The notes below the pieces were generated by a model. It did no database searches, was not told the DNA's origin, and was given only the letters and a program-made list of their open reading frames with translations. This document shows, one piece after another, positions 43,814 through 52,140 of a stretch of 64,000 nt of DNA; the first letter of the stretch is position 1, and the number at the start of each line of letters is the position of its first letter. The stretch spans positions 1,916,001-1,980,000 of the forward strand of contig NZ_JALQCS010000001.1 in assembly GCF_023277115.1 (NCBI RefSeq), read 5' to 3'. Position numbers and translations under genes: made by a program. The DNA is from Acidithiobacillus acidisediminis. Its GTDB lineage: Bacteria > Pseudomonadota > Gammaproteobacteria > Acidithiobacillales > Acidithiobacillaceae.

Positions 43814-43988
43814 AAGAAACCTCCATGTCTGAGATTGGCTTCGGAAACGACAAAAACCACTTATGCAGTTTCTGTCCACTTACGCATTAATTTTAGTGTG
43901 TGTTTTTTTATTGAACCTAATTTTTCTCAAAAAAATGGTATAAGAATCCAGGAGCAACACCGCCCCGTTATTTCATTCGGAGGATTCA

Positions 43989-44072
43989 ATGAAATGGATA
44001 TACAATTTACGGTTTTGGCTGGGTCTGGCCATACAGGTGGCCAGTCATCTTTTGGATCGGGAAATGGATTAA
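43989..44072 (+). CDS. 27-residue hydrophobic leader peptide
   Basis: A short frame starts at ATG 43989 after CGGAGGATTCA and encodes MKWIYNLRFWLGLAIQVAS plus HLLDREMD. Its TAA overlaps AAGGAGG, the ribosome site of the DUF932 gene, so the two are translationally linked. The hydrophobic centre suits a membrane peptide. The excellent ribosome site argues that it is real; the function is unknown. Confidence 0.5.
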   Translation: MKWIYNLRFWLGLAIQVASHLLDREMD

Positions 44073-44085
44073 GGAGGATTGTGTT

Positions 44086-45045
44086 ATGGCCCATTTGGTA
44101 GAAACAATGGCATTTATAAGAGAGACCCCATGGCACGGCTTGGGGAATCGGCTGTTGGAAAAGCAGCCTTTGGACGTCTGGCTGCAGGCGGCGGGCATGG
44201 ACTGGGAGATCAAGACCACTGATGTCCTGTTTCGTGTCGGTACCGGCAGTAATTTCAACATCCATCCCAACCCGGATGCCAAGGTGCTGTATCGGTCGGA
44301 TACCTTGGCCCCCCTGTCCGTAGTTTCTCCCCGTTATAAGGTGGTTCAACCCAGGGAGATTCTGGAGTTTTACCGTGATCTGGTGGAGGTCGGTGGCTTT
44401 GCCCTGGAGACTGCCGGTGTCTTGAAGGGTGGCAAGAAACTCTGGGCGCTGGCACGTACTGGAGAGGAGTTTCTGCTGCGTGGTGCTGATCGGGTCAAAG
44501 GCTATCTGCTGCTGGCCACCAGCTGTGACGGCACCCTGGCCACCACGGCGCAGTTCACTTCGGTGCGGGTGGTCTGCAACAACACCCTGCAGCTTTCATT
44601 GGAGCAAGGCAAAGATGGCGCCATCAAGGTACCCCATTCCACGACGTTTGATCCCGATGCCGTCAAAGCGGCATTGGGTGTGGGTGTTACGGCCTGGAAC
44701 CGTTTTGCCGAGTCCGCTCAGGTGCTGGCCGAACGGAAGGTCAACCGCCTGGATGTGACGAAGTTCGTCATCAGCGTGCTGGGAGACCGGGATGCGCCCT
44801 TAACGGCACAGCCCAACGAAAAGGCGCTGAAGGGCGTCATTGAACTCTTTGCCGGTCAAGGCAAGGGCAGTCAGTTGGCATCCAGTAATGGCACCGCATG
44901 GGGACTGGTCAATGCCGTCACCGAATATGTAGACCACCACCGCCGGGCCAAGAGTCAGGATACCCGTTTGGACTCTGCCTGGTTTGGTCAGGGTGCGGGC
45001 ATCAAGGCCAAAGCCTGGACGGAGGCGCTGAAACTGGTGGCTTGA
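44086..45045 (+). CDS. DUF932 phage/plasmid-like protein
   Basis: This 319-residue protein of the DUF932 (TIGR03299) family begins MAHLVETMAFIRETPWHGLGNRL and contains VSPRYKVVQPREILEFYRDLVE and LLLATSCDGTLATTAQFTSVRVVCNNTL. These proteins are common on phages and plasmids, often near recombination genes, but have no proven activity. AAGGAGG provides a strong ribosome site. It is followed by an intrinsic terminator and then the YqaJ gene. Confidence 0.85.
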   Translation: MAHLVETMAFIRETPWHGLGNRLLEKQPLDVWLQAAGMDWEIKTTDVLFRVGTGSNFNIHPNPDAKVLYRSDTLAPLSVVSPRYKVVQPREILEFYRDLVEVGGFALETAGVLKGGKKLWALARTGEEFLLRGADRVKGYLLLATSCDGTLATTAQFTSVRVVCNNTLQLSLEQGKDGAIKVPHSTTFDPDAVKAALGVGVTAWNRFAESAQVLAERKVNRLDVTKFVISVLGDRDAPLTAQPNEKALKGVIELFAGQGKGSQLASSNGTAWGLVNAVTEYVDHHRRAKSQDTRLDSAWFGQGAGIKAKAWTEALKLVA

Positions 45046-45082
45046 GTGCCGGCAGCCTTTCCCGCAGTAATCTCTCTCAACC

Positions 45083-45113
45083 GCCCTCAAGGTTTTTACC
45101 TTGGGGGCTTTTT
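45083..45113 (+). terminator. Intrinsic terminator after DUF932 gene
   Basis: GCCCTCAAGGT (45083-45093) pairs with ACCTTGGGGGC, ending at 45108, followed by TTTTT. Confidence 0.8.
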
Positions 45114-45131
45114 CATTTTTGGAGGAACACC

Positions 45132-46076
45132 ATGAGTGCATTGAAATTAGTTTCTACCCGCAGCCTGTCCCGAGAGGAGTGGCTGCAATGGCGGCACAAG
45201 GGCATTGGCTCCAGTGATGCCGCCGCCGCCATCGGCAAGTCTCCCTACACCGCACCTTTGGCACTATGGTTGGAGAAGACAAGCCGTAAGTCCGCAGAGG
45301 ACCTCTCCCAGAAAGATGCCGTCCGTTGGGGCACCTTACTGGAACCGCTCATTGCCCAAGCCTATGCCGAACAGACCGGCAAGAAGGTGCGGCGGGTGAA
45401 TGCCATTCTGCAACATCCCGAGCATCCCTATCTGTTGGCCAATCTGGACCGGATCATTGAGGGGGGTGGGATCCTCGAAATCAAAACGGCGGGACTGCGT
45501 AGTCAGGGCTTCTGGGAAGAAGGGGTACCCGAGCATTACCGCATCCAGGTACTGCATCAGCTCCTCGTGACCGGCAAAAGCTGGGCCGAAGTGGCGGTGC
45601 TCATTGGGGGGCAGGAGTTTCGGACCTACCGGATAGAACCGGACGGTGGGGAGTTGTCCGAATTGCTGCACGCTGAGCAGGCATTCTGGCATTACGTCAG
45701 CTCTGACACCCCCCCCGAAGCAGATGGCACGGAATCCAGTGGCAAGGCCCTGCAATGGCTCTATCCCCGCTCCACGGCCACTTTGGTGGATTACACCGAG
45801 CATGGGGCCATGAATGCCCTCTTCCGGGAGCTTATCCAAGCCCGTGCCAAGAGCAAGGCCGCCGAAGTCCACGAAGCCATTCTGGAGCAGCGCATGAAGG
45901 AAAGTCTCGGGGATGCCGAAGGCGCTCTGTTCCTGCAAGGCAAGGTGCTGTGGAAAACCAGCAAGGACAGCCGAACTCTGGACACTCAGAGCCTTATTCA
46001 AGAACACCCGGATTGGGTAGCGCCGTATTGGATCACCAAACCCGGCAGTCGCCGATTCACCGTACAAGCAGAGTAA
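45132..46076 (+). CDS. YqaJ-family recombination exonuclease
   Basis: This 314-residue protein has the YqaJ/lambda-exonuclease fold: the N-terminal LSREEWLQWRHKGIGSSDAAAAIGKSPY, then RWGTLLEPLIAQAYAEQTG, the catalytic D in LLANLDRII and E-x-K in GGILEIKTAG. It would degrade one strand of double-stranded ends to feed single-strand annealing. GGAGG precedes ATG 45132. It is followed 12 nt later by the directionality-factor-like gene. No RecT/Bet annealing partner is seen. Confidence 0.9.
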   Translation: MSALKLVSTRSLSREEWLQWRHKGIGSSDAAAAIGKSPYTAPLALWLEKTSRKSAEDLSQKDAVRWGTLLEPLIAQAYAEQTGKKVRRVNAILQHPEHPYLLANLDRIIEGGGILEIKTAGLRSQGFWEEGVPEHYRIQVLHQLLVTGKSWAEVAVLIGGQEFRTYRIEPDGGELSELLHAEQAFWHYVSSDTPPEADGTESSGKALQWLYPRSTATLVDYTEHGAMNALFRELIQARAKSKAAEVHEAILEQRMKESLGDAEGALFLQGKVLWKTSKDSRTLDTQSLIQEHPDWVAPYWITKPGSRRFTVQAE

Positions 46077-46088
46077 GGAGACATTATC

Positions 46089-46886
46089 ATGATCAAAGGA
46101 CTCGCCATCACCCCGCCCGTATTGGGGCGGATTGCCATCGGCAAGGTTGTAGAGAAGAACGGCAAGCGCCTGCCCGAAAAGGATGACGCCTTCACCATCA
46201 CCACCCAGGTGCAGCAGCAGGGAGAATGGATGCTGCATCCGCTGCATCTGCAATTACAACAGCAACAAGGCACTCAAAAGCTGCGGTCTATTCCCGTGAC
46301 GTTGCTCTTCAATGACCCCGATCTGAACCTCCGGGCGGATTATAGCGCCTTTGACAAAACCACGGGCAGGCCGCTTTGTGTGGGCAACGGAGAAAGCGCC
46401 CGGCGGATGACGCAGGACGGCATGCAGTCGGTAACTTGTCCGGGGCCACAACTCTGTGGTTTTGGGCAGGAAGCGCGGTGCAAGCCTTATGGGCGGCTCA
46501 ACGTGCAGATTGAAGGACAGGATGATCCCTTGGCGTCATTCATCTTTCGTACCACGGGCTTCAACAGTATCCGCACCCTGGCGGCACGGCTCAGCTACTG
46601 GAACGCCGTGACGCAGGGCGCCGCAAAGTATCTGCCGCTGTCCCTAAAGCTGCGGGCCAAGAGTACGACACAAAGTCATCGGGCACCCATCTACTACGTG
46701 GACCTGACCCTACGGGAGGGAGTAGACACCGCCGAGGTGCTGGGGCAAGCTACAATCCATGGGAAGGAACATCAAGAGGCGGATCATGCATTGGAAGCCG
46801 CAGCCAGACAAGGCCTCAGTAACGGGATCTTGGAAGAGACCGACGAGGAACGGGAGGCTGTGCTGGAGGAGTTTTTTTCAGAGTAA
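46089..46886 (+). CDS. Gp3-like recombination directionality factor family protein
   Basis: This 265-residue protein contains the pattern VTCPGPQLCGFGQEARCKPYG and RLNVQIEGQ, with FIFRTTGFNSIRTLAARLSYW, typical of the Gp3-like directionality-factor family (often annotated as hydrolase or metal-binding protein). Four cysteines suggest a metal site. Such factors usually partner serine integrases, whereas this island has a tyrosine integrase. The last 35 residues (EETDEEREAVLEEFFSE) recur in a diverged copy at 47568-47741, suggesting 3'-end exchange. Confidence 0.65.
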   Translation: MIKGLAITPPVLGRIAIGKVVEKNGKRLPEKDDAFTITTQVQQQGEWMLHPLHLQLQQQQGTQKLRSIPVTLLFNDPDLNLRADYSAFDKTTGRPLCVGNGESARRMTQDGMQSVTCPGPQLCGFGQEARCKPYGRLNVQIEGQDDPLASFIFRTTGFNSIRTLAARLSYWNAVTQGAAKYLPLSLKLRAKSTTQSHRAPIYYVDLTLREGVDTAEVLGQATIHGKEHQEADHALEAAARQGLSNGILEETDEEREAVLEEFFSE

Positions 46887-46958
46887 GTTCCCGCTTGCGT
46901 ATAGTGCTTTGACAAGCGCTGCCATCGCCCTTAAAAAGCTTCTGATTGTACCTACCGG

Positions 46959-46992
46959 AAAGCGCTATGAATACAATCATAGCGCTTTTTTT
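46959..46992 (+). terminator. Intrinsic terminator upstream of cargo gene
   Basis: A perfect 12-bp stem, AAAGCGCTATGA / TCATAGCGCTTT, with a 6-nt loop is followed by a T-run. It isolates the downstream cargo gene from the nuclease operon. Confidence 0.9.
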
Positions 46993-47035
46993 ATGCTCAA
47001 TAAAAAGCGACCATAGTCACCCAAAGGAAATCAAA

Positions 47036-47470
47036 ATGAACGAAGACATTATCAACATCGGAGTCAAGCTCATAAAACATATCGCTTCGAGGCAGCAGGT
47101 CGGGGTAGAGAACGAGCAAATTAGTCAGCGACTAAGTGATGATCTGTTCAACTTTAAAGAGTTACTATTAAGCCAAACGACTGGAGTGGCAGAAATTTTT
47201 TCAAATATAATTCTAAAAGCTTCGGAAGAGATTGACGCAAAACGACTACGCAACGCAGAATCGTTTTTAGCCTTATACATTGACCCAAACTGGAATGAAG
47301 AGTCTAAGGTTAGGGTCACGGAAGCGCAAATAAAAAGTGACACTGTAAATTCCGTTGCTGAAAAAGCATCTATAGCGACTGTGGCCACTGTAGCTATTGG
47401 GGCACTTGGATGGATAATAAAAACGATTATAGACAACAAAACAAAGCCAAAGAAGTTTTGGGAGAAATAA
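47036..47470 (+). CDS. Small membrane-associated cargo protein, hypothetical
   Basis: This 144-residue protein starts at ATG 47036 after AAAGGAAA. The first 110 residues are helical and charged, and residues ~113-135 form one transmembrane helix (IATVATVAIGALGWIIKTII) followed by a basic tail. The gene is AT-rich and sits between the directionality-factor gene and a second copy of that gene's 3' end, so it looks like inserted cargo. A soluble domain joined to one membrane helix is common in small defence or superinfection-exclusion proteins, but there is no direct evidence. Confidence 0.65.
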   Translation: MNEDIINIGVKLIKHIASRQQVGVENEQISQRLSDDLFNFKELLLSQTTGVAEIFSNIILKASEEIDAKRLRNAESFLALYIDPNWNEESKVRVTEAQIKSDTVNSVAEKASIATVATVAIGALGWIIKTIIDNKTKPKKFWEK

Positions 47471-47567
47471 TTTTTTACCATAACGAGTATAAATAGCAAA
47501 GCTTCCAATCAAGGAAACTACAAATGCACAGAACAAGAAACCATCTTTTCTCTTGGCAAGCAAACAA

Positions 47568-47741
47568 GAGACAGATAAAGAGACCAACCATGCATGGGAA
47601 GCCGCAGCCAGACTGGGACTCAGCAATGGGCTCCTGGAAGAAACCGACGAGGAACGGGAGGCCGTGCTGGAGGAGTTTTTCAGTGGTGAGGACGCTTCTG
47701 GTCAATCTGTCGGCCGCAAATCGGAACAAGCTGCGGCGTAG
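47568..47741 (+). pseudogene. Second 3' end of the directionality-factor gene
   Basis: The frame ending at 47741 reads NHAWEAAARLGLSNGLLEE, then TDEEREAVLEEFFSGEDASG, closely matching the C-terminus of the gene at 46089 (DHALEAAARQGLSNGILEE...). It has an extra 15-residue tail absent there. The DNA is similar but clearly diverged. It lacks the rest of the gene and is followed by a terminator (47766-47803). It is most likely the original or a foreign 3' end left when cargo was inserted. Confidence 0.7.
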
Positions 47742-47765
47742 GAAGCCTTCCAGTGAGAGCCAGAG

Positions 47766-47803
47766 GAAGCAGGCTGCCCATGGAGTGGCTTGCTTCTTTT
47801 TTT
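47766..47803 (+). terminator. Intrinsic terminator after the directionality-factor remnant
   Basis: GAAGCA (47766-47771) pairs with TGCTTC (47791-47796), with further inner pairing, and is followed by seven T. Confidence 0.65.
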
Positions 47804-48073
47804 AGCCAAGGTGTGTCGCGTTAGACTGAAAGCGGACATGTGGATGGGTTACCTTGGCCCTTTGTGCGTACCCAGGCTGGGGGGGGGGGTCATTGTTTTG
47901 TCTTATGTTGGCCGTTCATGACAAACCTTTGAAAAACAACCGGTTGGAGTTATCATCGAGGGCGCACCATGGGACAGAATGATCTTCTGTGCCAGGTGTT
48001 GAACATGCATGGATGCCGATAAGTCGTCTGTGATATCATTCAACCATCTATAAAACCTAATCAAAGGCTGGAA
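47804..48073. other. Leader region of gtr cassette with G11 tract
   Basis: No gene is seen. It contains an uninterrupted run of eleven G at 47879-47889, about 185 bp upstream of the gtrB start. Promoter elements for the cassette should lie here but are not clear to me. Confidence 0.5.
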
Positions 48074-49048
48074 GTGGCTGCAGAACATCACGAGGTTTCC
48101 CTGGTCGTACCCTGTCATAACGAGGCGGGCAATCTTTCCGTCCTCTACGAGCGCGCCCTTGCCATCATGGAGCAAACGCAGAAGTCGTGGGAACTAGTGT
48201 GCGTCAACGATGGCAGCAAAGACGATACACTGGATCGTCTGCTGGCTCTGCACCAAACGGATCCCAGAGTGGTGGTCATCGATCTCTCCCGTAATTTTGG
48301 CAAAGAAGCTGCGCTCACTGCGGGGCTGGATCACGCCCGTGGAGACTGCGCCATTCCGCTCGATGCTGACCTCCAAGACCCTCCAGAGCTTATCCCAGAT
48401 CTTCTGGCCAAGTGGCAAGAAGGGTATGACGTTGTCAACGCGGTGCGCCTATCAAGAAAAGGGGAGTCATGGCTCAAGCGGGCCAGTGCTCACGCATTCT
48501 ATCGGTTTATCAACCGGATGAGTGACATACCGATACCTGAAGACACCGGGGACTTCCGACTCCTTTCCCGACCGGTATTGGAAGCATTGCAAAGACTTCC
48601 TGAGCGCCGCAGGTTCATGAAGGGCCTTTTTGCATGGGTGGGTTTCCGAACAACCGTTGTGTATTACCATAGAGATCCTCGTCTATCTGGGAAAACCACC
48701 TGGAACTACTGGAAGCTCTGGAATTTTGCTGTGGAGGGCATCACATCCTTCAGTAAGGTACCACTACAGCTCGCGGCACATCTAGGACTGATCGTTTCGG
48801 GCCTGGCATTCCTCTACGCGATCTATCTAATTATCGGGACCCTAGTATATGGAAACCCTGTCAAGGGCTACCCATCCATGATGGTTACCGTCTTATTCCT
48901 GGGCGGTGTGCAGCTGATCGCGCTCGGTGTCATCGGTGAGTACCTTGGCAGAATCTATGAAGAGACAAAAGGTAGACCAGTGTATTTGGTGCGCAACGTC
49001 TCAACGAACTCTCAGTATCCCAACGGTGATCAGCATGATCAGGAATAA
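48074..49048 (+). CDS. gtrB: GtrB-like bactoprenol glucosyltransferase
   Basis: This 324-residue family-2 glycosyltransferase has VSLVVPCHNEAGNLSVLYE, VCVNDGSKDDT, LDADLQDPPEL (D-x-D metal site), RLLSRPVLEAL and RRRFMKGLFAWVGF. Two C-terminal transmembrane helices follow. GtrB/DPM1-type enzymes transfer glucose from UDP-glucose to undecaprenyl phosphate on the cytoplasmic face. The start is GTG 48074. It overlaps gtrA by 14 nt, and gtrA is followed by a large membrane protein gene: the three-gene layout of O-antigen modification clusters. Confidence 0.9.
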   Translation: MAAEHHEVSLVVPCHNEAGNLSVLYERALAIMEQTQKSWELVCVNDGSKDDTLDRLLALHQTDPRVVVIDLSRNFGKEAALTAGLDHARGDCAIPLDADLQDPPELIPDLLAKWQEGYDVVNAVRLSRKGESWLKRASAHAFYRFINRMSDIPIPEDTGDFRLLSRPVLEALQRLPERRRFMKGLFAWVGFRTTVVYYHRDPRLSGKTTWNYWKLWNFAVEGITSFSKVPLQLAAHLGLIVSGLAFLYAIYLIIGTLVYGNPVKGYPSMMVTVLFLGGVQLIALGVIGEYLGRIYEETKGRPVYLVRNVSTNSQYPNGDQHDQE

Positions 49049-49448
49049 ACAAATTCACCAGATGGTTCGATTCGGGATCTCTGGTGTGGCAGGTTTTCTC
49101 GTAGATGCTGGCCTCGTTGCTCTATGTACTCAGGTACTCAGCATTGGTCCCATACTCGCCCAGGTAATCGCGTTCAGTGTAGCGGTCACTGTAACATGGC
49201 TAATCAACCGTCATTGGACCTTTGCGGAGCACGCAAGCGATAGATGGCTGTATGAGTTGGCCCGATATGTGACGGCTAATTCTGTTGGCGCGGCAGCGAA
49301 TAATGCCGTCTACGTTTCCTTGGTTCTCACTATAACCGCATTTTCAAAGGATCCAGTCCTCGCTGTAGCTGCTGGCTCTTTGGCTGGAATGAGTCTTAAT
49401 TTTGCATCCTCAAAACTCATAGTATTCAAACCACGGCGAGCAGCGTAG
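49035..49448 (+). CDS. gtrA: GtrA-like flippase
   Basis: This 137-residue protein has four transmembrane helices and the GtrA pattern: MVRFGISGVAGFLVDAGLVAL, then TWLINRHWTFAEH, ELARYVTANSVGAAANNAVY, and FASSKLIVFK. GtrA is thought to flip the glucosylated lipid carrier to the periplasm. ATG 49035 lies within the end of gtrB, implying coupling. It is much shorter than gtrB and of normal length for the family. Confidence 0.9.
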   Translation: MIRNKQIHQMVRFGISGVAGFLVDAGLVALCTQVLSIGPILAQVIAFSVAVTVTWLINRHWTFAEHASDRWLYELARYVTANSVGAAANNAVYVSLVLTITAFSKDPVLAVAAGSLAGMSLNFASSKLIVFKPRRAA

Positions 49449-49477
49449 TGCATAATATTACACATCAAGGACTCTGA

Positions 49478-51478
49478 ATGACCACCACCAGAAAGAACAC
49501 CAATATATTTTTTATATTATCATTTTGTTTTTTATATATTTTTATTAATATAGTTTATTTTCACCCATTTTCTCACAACTTTGAACACACTATATTTATG
49601 CCTGGAGGTGATCAGGAGTCATTCATATGGTTTATAAAGTGGTGGCCATATGCTATTTCTCATGGGTTAAATCCTTTTATTGCGCGATATATATGGAGCC
49701 CTAGTGGATTTAACCTAACTTGGGCGACATCCATCCCAACATTATCAATACTCGCAGCCCCATTAACAATACTATTTGGTCCAATATTTAGTTGGAATTT
49801 GTTAAGTTTGTTGGCGGCACCGCTCAATGCAATCTGTGCATTTCTTTTGTTGAGATATCTATATAAGAATAATTTTGCTGCTTTCCTGGGCGGCTATGTG
49901 TTCGGCTTTGGCTCATATGTAATGGGTCAGTTGCTTGGACACCTAAACCTAGATTTTGTCTGTTTAGTTCCATTGGCCATATTATTATTTGTGATGAGCG
50001 TTAAAGATGACATAAACAGATACTATTTTGTAATAATTATGGCGTTCATTATTTTTCTTGAAGCCGGAATATCAACAGAGATTTTGGCGACAAGCACATT
50101 GTTTGGATTTATTTCTATAGCGGTGTTCGTCTTCCTTCAAAACGTGGCGCGCAAAAAGATACTGGTGTCGGCCTTATATTTATCTATATCATATGTTCTT
50201 GCAGCGATTTTATTATTTCCATTTCTATATTTTCTGATCAAAGGCTTTTCTGGCGTTCCGAAAATAATTAACAGCCCAACAGCCTACTCATCAGACCTAC
50301 TAAATTATATAATTCCAACACCAGTAACAAGAATTGGAAGAAGTGTTTTTTCCAGCATCGCTTCTCGATTCACGGGAAACTATGCGGAAGAAGGCGCATA
50401 CATTGGATTGCCGTTACTTTTATTTACGTCATTCGCTATTAGAGATTACATTGCTGAACAAAAGAGAACAGGCATTGCTCTGTTCATCATTTTTATAGTG
50501 ATTATCGTTTTTTCATTAGGCCCATATTTGCAAGTCAATGGTGTGAATACACACGTTATAATGCCATGGACATTTTTTACGCATGTACCGCTGATAAGGG
50601 GAGCTCTGCCCACCAGGTTTACAAATTATGTAAGCCTAATGGTGGCCATTTTTGTTGGATTCTGGCTTTCCACACAAAAAGTGACTAAGAAAAGATATAT
50701 GGCAGCAATTGCGTCAATTGTTTTCATTATTCCAAATATTTCTATTTACAATTGGGGTGGTCAACACGTCCCAAGCATTTTCACCAAACATAAAATATTA
50801 GCAGGATCTAATGTTATAGTATTGCCTTTCGGGTATACCGGGCCATCCATGTTTTGGCAATTAGAATCAGGAATGAGTTTCAACATGGTTGGTGGATATG
50901 TTGGTTTTTCTCCCCTGCCATTTAGAAGACTTCCAGTCACGTCAGACCTTTTTTCTGGTATTCCAGGCGGAAATTTCAACGATTTATTTAGAGCATACTG
51001 TTCGCAATTTCATGTAAAATATGTGGTTGTATGCCATAATACTCCGGCTTCGTTGGCTAAAGCTGTGAAAAATGAAGGTTGGGACAGTAAAGAATATGGC
51101 CAATGCATGGCTTATCATGTCCCAAGCCATATGAAATATTACGTGTATTCTGGAAATGTGTGGGGGAGTTATGATAGATATGGGTGGATCGGGAAGAACG
51201 TAATCCTAAAGACCCAAAACGAACCGATAAAAATAATTCTTACTGGGCAATTCATCCCGCATGGTGCACCTAACGTCAAAATAAGGTTATATGAGGCCGA
51301 CGGAAAAGTCATAAAAAAGACTTTTATTCCAGGGAAAAAGCAATCACTGGCTGTAAATATGAGAGGGGTTAAGCGTATATATATATCTGCAGGTAACACG
51401 TGGATCCCAAAAAATATAATCCATAGTGGTGACACTAGGAAACTATCTGTCAGCATGAAGATAGAAAAACAGAGATAG
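49478..51478 (+). CDS. GtrC-like polytopic membrane glycosyltransferase (GT-C type)
   Basis: This 666-residue protein has about ten to eleven transmembrane helices and a C-terminal soluble domain. The first periplasmic loop has acidic residues (FMPGGDQESFIWFIKWWPY), as in GT-C enzymes. Its place after gtrB and gtrA is that of the serotype-specific gtr gene, which adds the glucosyl unit to O-antigen. It is markedly more AT-rich than gtrBA, indicating a separate origin, as is usual for the variable gene of such cassettes. Family naming is by position; the sequence also recalls YfhO-type proteins. Confidence 0.75.
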   Translation: MTTTRKNTNIFFILSFCFLYIFINIVYFHPFSHNFEHTIFMPGGDQESFIWFIKWWPYAISHGLNPFIARYIWSPSGFNLTWATSIPTLSILAAPLTILFGPIFSWNLLSLLAAPLNAICAFLLLRYLYKNNFAAFLGGYVFGFGSYVMGQLLGHLNLDFVCLVPLAILLFVMSVKDDINRYYFVIIMAFIIFLEAGISTEILATSTLFGFISIAVFVFLQNVARKKILVSALYLSISYVLAAILLFPFLYFLIKGFSGVPKIINSPTAYSSDLLNYIIPTPVTRIGRSVFSSIASRFTGNYAEEGAYIGLPLLLFTSFAIRDYIAEQKRTGIALFIIFIVIIVFSLGPYLQVNGVNTHVIMPWTFFTHVPLIRGALPTRFTNYVSLMVAIFVGFWLSTQKVTKKRYMAAIASIVFIIPNISIYNWGGQHVPSIFTKHKILAGSNVIVLPFGYTGPSMFWQLESGMSFNMVGGYVGFSPLPFRRLPVTSDLFSGIPGGNFNDLFRAYCSQFHVKYVVVCHNTPASLAKAVKNEGWDSKEYGQCMAYHVPSHMKYYVYSGNVWGSYDRYGWIGKNVILKTQNEPIKIILTGQFIPHGAPNVKIRLYEADGKVIKKTFIPGKKQSLAVNMRGVKRIYISAGNTWIPKNIIHSGDTRKLSVSMKIEKQR

Positions 51479-51545
51479 GGTTAATAGAATCTCTGATCCT
51501 GTTTTTTAGGCATTATATGGCTGAACCGGGAATAGTAAGGTTTCT

Positions 51546-51845
51546 TCATGTTTGTCTGCCCGCTATCGCTATGAAGAATGCGATACATTGATAACCTACG
51601 ATGAGGATCCAGACATAGGTAGAAATGTCCGTTGTCACTGACCGGCAATATGGCGCCACCGATGTGCGGCGTAATGGCGCCATTTTCAAAGTGCCTGAAA
51701 TGGGGTCTCGAACAGTGTTAAGAATGGGTGTTTTTTGCTCCTTTCGCAATGATGTTTTTTTGGGGGGGGGGCGAAAACTATCGCCCTCCAGGATCAGCCG
51801 ATAAGCATCGTGACGTAGACGATCCAACGTGGCCCACCCCGAGCA
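51546..51845 (-). mobile_element. IS21-family remnant (IstB 3' end and terminus)
   Basis: The minus strand reads ATLDRLRHDAYRLILEGDSF, matching the C-terminus of IstB (typically LDRLVHNAHRIELKGESLR). It then runs into a C10 tract, CAAAAAAACATC, and a terminal region with GGCGCCATTACGCC and GGTGGCGCCAT repeats typical of IS21-like ends. The rest of istB and istA are missing. It marks an old insertion just downstream of the gtr cassette. Confidence 0.6.
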
Positions 51846-52140
51846 TGCGGTTGGCTGGAAGACGTCTCGGCTTTATTGCGCGTCTGGCTCCGGTGCGGTA
51901 GTAAGGTTTCTATGGAGTCCACTGATGGGCGTCGGCTGAACTGCCGGGCATCCACAGGTCAGGCGTGGGGGTGCAGGTGCGTTCGGTCGTGGATGTCACC
52001 GGCACACCGCGGTGGCGGTTTTTTTTGAGGAACTTTCAGTGACCGTCTGTTTGAACGCCAACAGGCACAACCGCGGTTGGCCCAACGGCGAATTCGGAGT
52101 CACGGCGGGGTGTGGGAGCCGTGAGCGAAGACTGGGGCTC
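51846..52140. other. Non-coding stretch between the IS21 remnant and origin candidate
   Basis: No gene is seen. ACCGCGGTGGCGGTTTTTTTT near 52005-52025 looks like a short terminator-like hairpin with a T-run. Confidence 0.35.
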
